Source: Siniperca chuatsi
Lineage: Eukaryota > Chordata > Actinopteri > Centrarchiformes > Sinipercidae
Assembly (NCBI RefSeq): GCF_020085105.1
Contig: NC_058063.1
Span: 8,149,422 to 8,213,421, forward strand
Reading direction: 5' to 3'
DNA length: 64,000 nt
Positions within the stretch are counted from its first letter, which is position 1. Every line of letters starts with the position of its first letter. Below, piece by piece: positions 28,101 through 39,600 of the stretch. The notes under the pieces are model-generated. The model was not told the DNA's origin. It made no database searches and saw only the letters and a program-made list of their open reading frames with translations. A program made the translations under genes and the position numbers.

Positions 28101-28736
28101 TGGTATTTGTCATAGTATTGGATTTCTCTTTAAATGTTTCAAATATTGATCCATTAACCTGTTAACCATTAAGTGCAAGTAAACTGTATTTTAGTGCAAT
28201 ATTTGAGTGAATGTACTTTAATTCCCACTTCTGATTAGATGCTGAAAATTGGGATAGCAATAACTTGAGGGGCTTGAGACAGGCTGTTGGACTGAAAAGC
28301 AGCACCTTCTTCCAGCGTACTTCCAGGCAGTGCAGTTGGTAAGCCACAGACACAAACTTCACCTTTTTCTAAATCTTTTAGTTTAGTTTTTCTCTTGTAC
28401 CTTTTGTGTTATCATATTATTACTTTCTCTCCTTTCCCCCTCGCTCTCAGCTGTGCATGGGAAGCTGAGTGCCCTAATAGTTGTTGCCATAAGATGCAAA
28501 CCTTCCCTCCTGGCATTCCTCGTGGCAGCACACTACCTCTGGCCCATGTACAGCCAACTGTCTACAGCACAGAGCCCAGAAGGAAGCCATTATTGACCGA
28601 GTACCAAGCCAGCTACACTGCAGAGGTAAGGAGAGGGTAGATATTTGTGTGTATATGATGATCACTGAACTCTGGCCCTGACCATTCTTGTATGTTTGTC
28701 CTTGTCTCCTCCTAGTGGGCCCAGCCTACAACCTAG
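25141..28736 (+). CDS. Unrecognised multi-exon gene, possibly ciliary/sperm protein; 5' end unresolved
   Basis: I do not recognise the product. Exons with good splice sites and phases that agree are 25912-26049, 26134-26217, 26329-26524, 26626-26694, 26958-27089, 28239-28338, 28451-28625 and 28716-28736 (stop TAG). A likely upstream exon is 25141-25245 (LLHCCDAALRLLYQRGIKKP). Its phase needs one more exon before 25912, perhaps at 25440-25510. Exons 25912 onward encode about 304 residues. Visible pieces are SWERFVTTYSSDYKPFSERQ, a DRETWPIFHHYFYKTTNSIYG segment, a Glu/Lys/Gln-rich stretch (LEQQEAKDEAQQKIDVLYEE), a Cys-rich CAWEAECPNSCC patch and a terminal TEYQASYTAEW. There is no signal peptide or membrane segment. 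The two 'TxYxxxY' phrases resemble those in small axonemal microtubule proteins (TEX37/SPMIP type), and the X-box upstream points the same way. This is inference, not identification. Confidence 0.7.
27109..27172. repeat. (CA)n-rich microsatellite
   Basis: Interrupted CA tract directly after the donor of the exon at 26958-27089. Confidence 0.9.
27440..27790 (+). repeat. Interspersed repeat, family F copy
   Basis: It contains 'gctaacatgttcacaatgac' and 'atgctaacatgctgatg', then a 'ccaaatttcatggtaatcca' block. The first part recurs at 59940-60062 and a diverged relative lies at 31200-31345. Common phrase in fish genomes; non-coding. Confidence 0.65.
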
Positions 28737-28739
28737 CAG

Positions 28740-29193
28740 AGTGACTTTCACCATCGTCATCCTCCTCATCACCAGATACTTTATCCTTCACTCTGAATCT
28801 CAACTTTCGTCCCAATACACAGCAGATTAAAAAAAAAAAAAAACATTGTTTGTGTTTTGTGTCAAGCATGATGAAACAGTGATTTTATGATAAAACAGTG
28901 AGTTTTAAATTGCTGCATGTCAGCATTAAATGTTAAAATGTGCGGCTTCTTTGTCCAACCACTTGCACTTTTCAGGCATAAAGGGCCACATATGAGAAAT
29001 CCTTCCTAACTGAGGTAGCGGTCAAGGCTTGTGTCTGTGATTCTCCGTTATCTTGCCTCAGGATACAGAAGCTGAGGATGAGTCATAACATAGCAGTAAA
29101 CCAGCTGCTGGCAGGCACCCAAAGGAGACAGTAAAATGTGTGCTTGTTGTCATCCTCCTGTTGGGACAAGGTTTGAATGTACATGCGGCAGTG
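28740..29193. other. 3' UTR of the 25-29 kb gene and convergent intergenic space
   Basis: It contains an A-run at 28829-28842 and an ATTAAA at 28925 that may be the poly(A) signal of the plus-strand gene. Nothing else recognised. Confidence 0.4.
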
Positions 29194-29605
29194 CAGTGGT
29201 GGAAGACGTACTCAGGTTCTTTACTTAAGTAAAAATAAAAAATACAACAATTTAGAAATACTTTGTTATAAGTAAAAGTTCAGCATTCAAACATTTACTC
29301 AAGTAATAGTACAGAAGTATTATCAGCAAAATGTACTTAAAGCATCAAAAGTAAAAGTACTCATTATGCAGGGTGGTATCTTAATAATGTTATATTATCC
29401 TGTATATATTCAATTATTAGATTATTACTATTCATGCATTAAGGTGTAAGCAGTAATTTAATAGTGTTTCTAGTTGATGTGGAGTTCATTTTAACTGTAA
29501 GCTGTGTAGTTTAATCTTTAAACGCATCTCATTTTCTAGGTGGATCAGATGACTCGTTTTCAAAATCTTCATCTGCAAAGCGACAAATTCACAGTACTTA
29601 ACTGA
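29194..29605 (+). repeat. Interspersed repeat, family A copy 2
   Basis: It begins 'cagtggtggaagacgtactc' and repeats the 'ttaagtaaaa', 'caagtaatagtac' and 'aaaagtaaaagtac' phrases of the copy at 7641, in the same order. Confidence 0.7.
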
Positions 29606-29966
29606 ATTTACTAGCATCATTTTTCAGTAAGAATAGAATATCCACGTCCATACATCCATAGCGATACTTTATACTGTAAATATAATTATCTTTCAGCAAA
29701 ATAACAATTACAGACAATCATTTGTCTTTCACATACACTTGAAATTTATGTTTACTCAAAATTCACAACAATTTAAAACTGGGTAAAATATGAGAATAGT
29801 AGAGAATGATGATCATAAATTGGTATTAACTTTAGTCATAATGAAACATGGTCATGGAAGATACCTCCGCCACAAGTCTGCATCATTGTGGCTAATATTA
29901 CCATACGTAACTTACATACTTAACATATGCTTGGAATAGGAGGTCACGTTTTAATCACTAGCACAG

Positions 29967-30731
29967 CTATTTACAATCTGAGATGTTTTTATTGGGGGAG
30001 GTCAGTGCTGCTGTCATCCATGGAGGTTTCCACACACTTCCTTTTTTTCCCTGAGGCTCCTCCTGTTCCACCCTCTCCTCTCCCACAATGGGGAAGTAGC
30101 CCAACACTGACAGTATCACGTGGCCATCTTCAGTGTAGTCAGACACCCTGAACCAGCCCTTCATCTCCTCTTCTGCAGCACTGTAGATTGCGGACACAAC
30201 CCTGTTGTTCGGCCGGCTCTCCCACTCCAAAGAGAGGATGTCGTTCCCCCGATCTGCAACATGAACTTTGTTCGGGTAGACTGGAGACAGACGGGCAAAA
30301 TCATTATCTCATATATATATATATTATCGCAGAATTATTAATCAAGTTACTAAAGCATTTGAAATCACACGATTAAAAGTTAAACACATGATCATATAAC
30401 TGAGGCAAATGTAAAGTTGATGATGTAAAGTCTTACATTGTGCTGCCTTCCTAAATGCAAAACAAGATTCCTATAACTTTAGTTAAGAGGCTTAATGAAG
30501 AGTTAGAGCTGTGATCAGTACTGGCTCTTCAAAAATGACCCACCAGTCGCTGATCGATGTTGGTCACCCCTCTGTTATTTTAATGGCTGCTGAGATATCA
30601 AGCTTTCTAAACACTGACATCTTTACTTTGCTGGAAATGCTCCATATTCACATGTTCAAAGATGAATTACTGAGCACTTCATTCATACCTGCAGCGATCT
30701 GCTCTGGCCCGAGTTCAAGCTCCATATTCAT
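29967..30731 (-). CDS. Unrecognised small two-exon gene, 118 residues
   Basis: Product not recognised. Exon 1 is 30731-30689 (MNMELELGPEQIAA; a second in-frame ATG follows two codons later). Exon 2 is 30280-29967. The donor (GCAG|GTATGA) and acceptor (GTCTCCAG|TC) give a phase-1 join that continues openly to a TAG stop. The middle is acidic and looks like a compact globular domain (VHVADRGNDILSLEWESRPN, AAEEEMKGWFRVSDY, HVILSVLGYFPIVG), followed by a basic tail. There is no signal peptide or transmembrane helix. It lies tail-to-tail with the plus-strand gene ending at 28736 and upstream of the paip2b 3' end. Splice logic and protein-like composition argue that it is real. AATAAA occurs inside the last codons (PNKN) and is probably not used. 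Confidence 0.7.
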
Positions 30732-30734
30732 GAA

Positions 30735-31560
30735 ATACTTCTCTCTTCTTTAGAGTTTCCATTTCTTCAGATGAAGGCTAATGTTGGTTGGTTGGTTTGA
30801 AACATAACAATCTCACCAGAAAGTTAATTTAGGAGCGGTTCACTTTCAATCATATCACACAACCAGTTCTCATGGAATTCTAAATGTTCAAAATTGTAGT
30901 TCTACAGGAAAATGGAGATTTAAACATCTACTGTGCATTTCTGTGACAACTGGGCAAAATCTGTCTGCTAAGGAAGATCTTGTGATATGATCAAAAACTC
31001 CAGAACAGCTTTTGAATGGTAATATTCCTTTGTTCTATTAGGTAAAGATGAAAATAGCTGATGTTCAACACTGGACGGGTAAGATTTGTAGGTTGGCACC
31101 CCCAGCTGGAGAGGTCAATGTCAATTTAGTGTACTAGAATATCACTAAACCAATGATTACTGTGTTCTATGCACTCACTTACATACTCAGAGGAAACTAA
31201 GCTTAATGACAAGAGCAGACAAGACAGCCTCAGCTGTTGTTTGTGTTTAGTGCTGAATAGCAAATGTTAGCTTGCTAATTTTCTAAACTAAGACGGTGAA
31301 CATGGAAACATTATACTGTACCTGCATGTCAGCATGTTGACATTAGCATTTAGTCGAAACCATTACTGGTTATTTGGAGATATAAGAAATTAAGTCACTG
31401 GTAATTTTATAGAGGCCACGTGTTCGTTATTAAATGACAGAAGAACGTGGCTGTGTCTTCACAGCCAATAATATTGAATTTACAAAACACAAACAAACCA
31501 TATGGGTTCATCAGTGTTCTTGTCCAGCGTATCAAAATGTGACAAAAGACTGACAGCAGG
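30735..31560. other. Intergenic region between the 118-residue gene and paip2b 3' end
   Basis: It holds a diverged family F-like repeat (31200-31345) and a piece at 30930-31040 (gatcttgtgatatgatcaaa) that is related to the arms of the palindromic MITE at 49559-49789. No coding exon. Confidence 0.4.
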
Positions 31561-31577
31561 CATTTGTCTTTAACATC

Positions 31578-31583
31578 TTTATT
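31578..31583 (-). terminator. paip2b: Candidate paip2b polyadenylation signal
   Basis: AATAAA on the minus strand about 2.0 kb past the paip2b stop, followed by a T-rich tract. A nearer AATAAA exists at 32338-32343. I cannot tell which is used. A long 3' UTR is usual for PAIP2B. Confidence 0.35.
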
Positions 31584-33619
31584 TGTCTTTTTTCATTATT
31601 TTTATTTGTACTGAAATTCTTATTCTGTCTTCTGGACCTCTTTTTTTTCCTTTTTTTTTTACGGCTTCTGTCATCTAACTCATCTAAACAAAATCACCAA
31701 AAATGATTTCATGTTGTACAATTCACCTGGCGGACATTCCTATTGGCTTCACCAGGGTGTCATTCGACAGCTGTGGTCCAACACTGTGTGAGGAAGTTCC
31801 ATTTTAACCAACATTTCACTGTCTCTACTGCATGGTTTAAGAACACACTTGAGTACTGCATGGATGTAAAGAAGTGCTTTCACCTGTCAGGTACTTCTTA
31901 ATTCAAAGTAGTACACAAGTGTCTACTTAACACTCCTACAGTAAAACACATGACATTATTGTCACTGGTAATACCACAAATTAACAGTGGCATGAAGAAG
32001 ATTAATGTTCAGATCACAAGATTTTTGACAATATTGCCTGTGCATTTTCAAGCCAAAATGGCTGAGAACTAGAAAAAGTGACAATAATTCATGATTACTG
32101 TTGATTAGAATCCAGGTTTCCCAAAAAGCATTTTCACATATACAACTTTTTCCTATTGGCTCACAACTTAACGGAGATTATATTTGCACTAAGGGGCGAT
32201 GCTTCAGGGAAAGCCAGACTTAAAACAGAGATTTACGGTTAAAAAGAAAAAAGAAAAAAAGAACTTCCTCAAAGAAGTCAACCTACAAAGAGAAGAACAG
32301 CAAGGAGGCCATACTGTCAGCCACATGTTCCATACTGCTTTATTCTGACAATGTTATCCCCTCATGTTTCCTCCTGCAAATAGGACTGAATGGACACCAC
32401 AGGCTACTGTACCCAGTAGAGACACAAAATGCCTCATCTTCAAAACATGAAGAGGAAAAAAAAAAAAAAAAAAAAAAAGACATAAGAGGAGGAGAGGCTA
32501 TTTGAAAACCTGATTTGAATATGGACACTTGATCTGATGCTGGACAAACCAAGTTGTTCCAGCAGAAAGAGGCAGTGGCATTGTTCCAGACCAAATACTC
32601 CCCTGTAACAAGGTTGTTCACTACACCCCATAAATCCAAATTGAACTAAAGGATGAAACCGTGAACAAAAAAGGATAACGGAGTTTCTGAAGGTTCAAAA
32701 GCTCTGACCTTCCCTCTAATAACAACATTTTTCTTGCTAAACTCAGCTTGATGTGTGATTGGGAAACTCACACCTTTTTTCTAATAAGCTGGACAAAACA
32801 AACATGGACTTCCACATAAATTGGGAAAATAATTTCTTATCCATGATTACCCCTGTCCATGCCAGATCACTTCAAAACAAGCGTGCAGGGAGGGTGGGGT
32901 CTGTATTTGGTTTGGAACGGAGCTGCTGCAGATACAAATAAGAACCTGCATTTCTAGATGCACAAGAACTGTGATGTCACAGGGAGCTTATGACATCATA
33001 GGAGCAAACGTTAACAGGTTTGACTGACCGTGATGACTCTACAGAGCAGCGGCAGAAACCCATCAAGTCCCCCGAAATGTTAGTCGTTCTCTAACCTCGC
33101 TGTCATGGATACCCTCAAACTACTGGCGATGTTTTTCAACTCTGACAGCACACAAATAATTTTTTCAAGTTTATTAGATGTTTTGGATTAAAGTTTTGTC
33201 CTGGCATCACTCTTGGTAGCTGCCTCAGTTCCAAGGGGACATCAATGAGATCTGCGTACTCTGTAAACATCAACAATGTCATCTGAAATGCGATGATGAG
33301 CTAGCGCCCGCAGTAGGGCGGTGCTGGTATTACACCCATCCCCCACCCCTGTTCCCAATGTCCCTCAGTTTACAAGAAACAAACAGGAAATAAAAAGATT
33401 AAAGAAACAAAAAGAAAAAGAAATCCCCCCACCCCCCAACTGGGCCTGCCAGCACGCCACTGACTTCAAGTGTGTAGGTGTGTGTGTGCATGCTTGTGTG
33501 TGAGAATCAGTGTGTGCGCGGTCGTGGCCGCCAGAGTCTCTGAGAATATGTGAGGACTGGTGTGTGCGCGTGTGTATGTGTGTGTGCGCGTGGAGGCTCC
33601 ATGGGGGTGAGGGGGACTC
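31584..33619 (-). other. paip2b: Probable paip2b 3' UTR
   Basis: No open frame of note. It includes a long A-run (32458-32478), a (GT)-rich tract (33480-33590) and a C-rich patch (33425-33440). Assignment as 3' UTR is by position only. Confidence 0.4.
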
Positions 33620-36600
33620 CTAGTATTTCTTCCCCGGGACAAACTCCTTCGCTTCAGGGTTCAACATGCTCTTCCTCTGCAGAAAGAGACATGAAAAAAA
33701 GAACATTCATTTTAACCTGAACTCTTGACTGTTCTAATCAATTTCTCAGTCAGCTTAGAAAAAAACCTGATCTGTTGTGAAATTAGATGCATCTTTGACT
33801 CACCGCCACTTCCTCCAGGTTGCTGTGGTGATCGCTGACAGACAGGCCGTTGAGCTGCTGCTGCAGCTGCCCCACCCCCTGGTTGTTGAGGTCACGAGAA
33901 GGGATGAACCAATCCTGGTCTTCCTCCTCCAGCATTTCCTGGAAGCAGCGCTCCAAGAACTCCTGCTCCAACAGCTCCTCTTCCACCTGGGAGAGAAGAG
34001 AGATGAGACATAAATGCAAGGGCAGAGAAATTGGGGGCAAAATTAAGAAAGAAAAAAAAAAAAGAGCAGGGGGATGGATGGACAGAGGAATATATGAGAG
34101 ATTATTTGAATGACAAGTAGGTGGAAGGTTTCTCAAAGAGAAATCTCAGTAATGTGGTGACATTAAAAGACATGACTCATCCAGCCAAGCAAGAGGAAAA
34201 AAGACTTGAGGTCGAGATACAGAGAGCTGAAAAGGGCACTTTTTACTGGATGAAGATTGATTCGGGGGGGACGCTAGTTCAGGCACACTTCTACCTATAC
34301 ATCACTAACCATGTAACTCAAGTGATTAAGCTTGGATCCAAATAACATCAGATGCACAAGGAAGAAAAACATCCCTATTACAGAAGAGGGGAGAGGACAG
34401 GAAGAGTGAGGAATGAAAAACAAAAAAGGAAGCATGCGTGTGGGGCAAGGAAGGTAAACAGGTCTGGTAAGTTGTGGATGGTTATCAGTCATCAGCTGCC
34501 CTGAGAGTCTCCATCAGGACGGCGAGGAAAAGATGGAGGGTAAGGGGCAGCAGAAAGCAAAAAAAAAAAAGAAAGAAAGTCAGAGCTCAATATACAGGAG
34601 AGCTTCAGTGAGTGTGACACGAAAGAGACACGAAAGTGGGACAGGAGGAGGGAAGGAGGTGCTGAGTTAGGTAAGAAGCACCAGGACAGGTATAATTCAA
34701 GGGACAAATTTATAAATTAAAAAAAATCTAATTCATCCAAGCAACTTTGCAAAGAGCACAATCTGATGTACGGTCACAATCTAGGAAAACAGGTACAGGA
34801 GGGAGGGATGTTAACATTTACATGCATGCAGGCTCTGCATGAATGAAAATGTAAGAGGCTGTGTTGGTGAGGGCATGCTGCTGCAGGTACTGGTGAGAAG
34901 GGAGGGAGGCCCAGGGGCGCCGAGCATGAACTGCTACGTCCCCAGTTCAACTCTGGCCAGGGACCTTTGTTACATGTCGTTCCCCATCTCTCTTTCCCCT
35001 TATTTCTTGTCGTCACCTCTCTATTGTCCACTCTGAAGTAAAGGCACATGGTGCCCAGAAAGTACTTAAAAAATAATAAACTACAAGTCCAATTTTGGTA
35101 ACGAAGGCTCATAAGAGGCCAAAACACTGCACAGCGGGTTACAATTGAAATGGATAGGATTTTCCAAATAACCTGAATATCAGCTGCTATCATTTTTTTC
35201 ACAAACAACAAAAAGATCCCTTAAAATGTTTTAAGAACTGCAACCAAAATATGTACTGAGTGGGACATTATACAGCTGAAAACAAAACATGTCACTGCAG
35301 TGGTGGACAAACCATGTAATGAGACACTGTTTCTAATTAACCTTAAAAACATATCCTTGGCATTTCTTGACTGGCCAACACAGGCTGCTGACGTGGCATT
35401 GTGTTGCAGCAAAAGTTGAGCCAGGTTTAACTTTTTGGCTGGGCAACGCTGTGTTTTTTGCCAGAGTCCTTTGCATCAACACAGTAGTCTCACTGAAATG
35501 AATAAGGAGAATGCATTTCGACACAGTGCTGATGTCGATGGTTTGAGTGCGACCTTTAGAAGGGCATCAAAGACAAAGTCCACAACACCAGAACTTTAGC
35601 TTTGATTAAAGTGGTGTGTGTGTGTGTGTGTGTGTAGGGGGGTGTTATGGAAAGACAAAATGGGACTGAAAGAAAGGATGAGAGTACATTGCTTCATGTC
35701 TCTAAAACATGTATGAGCACACACCTGTCTGTTATACTCCTCTTCATTCTCCATCCACATGTACTCAGCGAATGGGTTGGCATCATTGCCCTCTCCTGCG
35801 TGCCCATTGGCCACTGGCTCCTTTCCTTCTTTGCCCGGAGCTCCACCTCCCGGTGTCTTGGCCACCTCTGGACCGCTCATCTCAGCCGGCTCTGCACAAG
35901 AAGACAGTTACGTAAGCTTAAGAGTTAGAAAACTGGTCAAGTCGTAAAAACAGGAACTTTTTCGTATATCACAAAAACTCTCAAATCAAAGTATACTTTC
36001 TAAACTCAGACACAACTGGCTCCCAGAAACACACACCATGCATACTTCATTTTCTTCCATTCTTGAAGCCAGATAACTTTGACTCATCTCCTATTCATTA
36101 GCCCACAGCTGGTCTTATTGGCTGTTAAATTTACATTATCTCATCTGAATCAAGGCTGCAACGTTTGAGCCCTGGATCCAAATTGAACAAATTAGCAGCA
36201 TCTCAGTTACATTTTAGCTACAGCTGGAAAACTACTTCCACAGGTAGAAAAGTCTTCATCAAGTCTCACTGCTCATAAACAATAAAACCGCCGAAGAACA
36301 ATTTTCCATATCTCATGATCTGAGTAAGACAGACTGAAAACTGCAACGCCAGCTGAGACTGATCCTGGTCTCCCAAACTACTCTGTGATAGCTACAAATT
36401 CTTACTGCAAACACCTAAATGAGTCTGAAGGCTTAATAGAGTCGTTGGCATTTTACTTCTGCAATCAATAGTTTTTCAGGTTGGTGAATTGCAGTGCAGC
36501 GGTAAAAGGCCACAGTGTGTTATTATTATCATCCAGGAAAACACACAGGCCCAGACTGACATCATAAAAGACATACAGCAACATTCACAGGCAAACAAAC

Positions 36601-39600
36601 ACCCAGAGTGTTAAATCAGTTGGCTTACGCTAATAAAAAGAGAAAATAGAGCACAATGTCAGCTTCCTCATTTCCAGACCAACTTTAGCAATAGTGCATG
36701 GAGAAAAACAATCAAGTCAAGTAAGATTTAAATCAAAGGCAAGGATGGCAAAACCAGGAAATGTAACAGAACAGTAAAGAAAAGCAAAAATTGGAGTGGC
36801 ATTAATCATCGTACATAATGGTCCTGCATGTTGCAATGTAGAGGCTGCAGGTGTAACTCACATCTGTCCTGCTGCTTTCAGATGGCTGTAAGCTTTATTA
36901 AGAAGATGGCAAACGGTTTCATACAGTGAAAAATGAAAAACACAGTTAAGAATCAATTTGTGTTCAGTACAGATGTTTTACTGGCGTTCTTGCTACATCG
37001 GCATTAAATTTGTACTTTTGATGTTGAGCTTTCTGTGCCAATTGTTTAGAGTGTATTTTTGAGATTGCTTATGTTATTTAGTGATATTCTGAACTTGCTG
37101 CACATTTCATCTTGCACTTTCTGATGGAGTGACTTAATTATCCGCTGAGTGACACTGCACTGAAAGGAAACCTGGTCATCTAAGTACAAAGAGCCACTTC
37201 CATCTTATTGCGCTTATTCTCCTACCTTTGCACCGTGCATTGGATGTTTTTTTTTCTGCCACACATAAAAATCTTGACTATACTTAAAAGACATTCCAAT
37301 AGGAATTAATAATACTATTAAAAATACTATATCACAGATATACAACGTTTAAATTATGAAAAAAGTGATAAGACATGATTGTTTGTGCATCCCTACTTCT
37401 GCGACACTGAGACAAAACTCCTGCTCTGATGATAAATGCCCACTATAATGACATAATCCTTAGACTGCCAGCCAGCTCCAACAGACTTGTCATGACTCAA
37501 CTGCGGCCTCACAGTGGGGGGGGGGGTGAATATAATAAGTCAAACGATGATCTCAACCGAGCCGTGCACACAGCCCCGGGGTCAGCCTGACGCAGACACA
37601 TCATTGCAATGTTTGACTTGCGAGGACTGACTTACTTCCCCAAACTCCCAGCAGCTTCAACCACCTGATTTCCAAGTTCAGGGCATAATGTTACAATGAC
37701 GTCTATTCCTGCCGTTTCTGTCTTGGTCATAACAAAATCAACATACGTCAGCAGAGTTTGACCCGAGGCAGATTGCTGTTCACTGCACGCAGTGACAGTA
37801 CAGACACGATGTCCTTCAGAGGACTTCAAATAAACATGTGTAATCTAAGTAGGTTAGTGGACTAACAGGAGGTGTGGCTGCCTGGCTCAAAGCTGTCCGC
37901 GTTTCTGTCTGTCTGTGGGCAATGATAAAGCAGTCTAATTATGCAGTGCAACAATTTACACGAGATATTAGCTACGAAGGCAAATAATCAGGGCAGGAGA
38001 GAGTGAGGGGGTAACGAACGAACATTTTGTAAGAGAATATGAGAAGCCTAAATTTAATTCTGCACCAGTTGAGCAAGGTGCCAGCATGTTCAAAGTGTTT
38101 GAAGCCTGCATGTGTGCGCGTGCCAGTGTGTTTTATAATGGAGTTTATAAAGTGTGAAACACAGTGAAACACAAACTTTTAACATAAACTGCCAAAGTTT
38201 ACAGGACGCTTCTAAACAAATGCACAACACTTAAGATGGGAGTAAGACAAAACAAAGCAGACAACAATTAAGTTTACCCAAAATGTCTATCAACTAGGGA
38301 TGTCCAGATCGACCGGACGCCGATCGTTATCGGCCAATAGTCAGTAAAAAATATGCGATAACTGATCAGGAATGCACATTGCATTTGTTTACTAGTGGAT
38401 CTTGACCTATCCAATATGGCAACCGTGCAGACGCATAGTGACAACATACAGCAGACTCCTTTCCAGTCAAGATGGCACTGAAGCTAACGAAAACAGCGAT
38501 TTATCAATCCCGCATCGTGTCTAACTGTAGTGGATCATAACACATCGGGTATGAAATTAATCTGCAGATGCTCCGGTTCAAGTTGAGACCAAACGCTTCT
38601 ATGACTGTCAGTTTTTGAGCCAGGACAAAGGCCAAAATGTGGCCTGCAACAGACTAGGTAAGCCTTGTTTTTAGCCTAGCAATTTTTGATCGTTAGGAGC
38701 GAGGAGTCAGCAGTTGGTATAAAACAGAGCAGTCAAAAGCCAGTCTCTATAAAGATCAATTTCCAGCCATGCTAGATTCAATTTATACTTCCTGGCATAT
38801 TTAGTTTTTGGTAACGGGCTCATCAAGGCGAGGGAGAGCCAGTGCATTTTTCAGGATTTTTTAAAAAAAGAAAGAAGAAAAAGCTGAGCGAGTTCTGATT
38901 CTGAGCAATTTAAATTATAATGGACTTAAACAAATATAGACGATTGGCAATCGGTGGCAAAAAAACGTGATTGGGGCACCAAGGTGTGGAGGTTAGAGCT
39001 AAAATTATTGTTTAAGTCATTTATTAAAACAATACTTCCAAACAAGATTCTGGTTCCAGCTTCTCAAATGTGAGGATTTGCTGCTTTTATCGGTTGTATA
39101 TAACTTTAAATTGAATACCACTGGGTTTTGGACTGGTGGACAAAACAAGCAACTTGAAGACATCACCTTGGGCTTGTGACAGGCAATTATTACTATTTTC
39201 TGACACTTTACAGACAAACAATGAATTCTTTAACTGAAAAAAGGTCAAAAGATTAAAATCGATGAGAAAAATAATTGTTAGTTGCATCCCTTTTAGAGAG
39301 TATGAAATCCTTCAAGCTTAAAATTATCATGTGAATCCGAACCCTAAAAATTAATTTTGACAGTTGCTAAGAACTGTAAACACGCCTCTGCTCAGATGAC
39401 ACAAGAGTGCATGGCGGGCGCACCAGCATGAATAAGGAAAAGAAGAGACAGCGAGCACTGTGCCATTATGTACTGCACATAGCACTTAACATGTTCATGT
39501 TGCGTAACCATGTGTTGGTCACCATGTAATATTTAGTTAGCAGAGCCTAACATCCTCCATGGCTGCGAGCAGAGCGTGATCTGATCCAATTGGATAAGGG

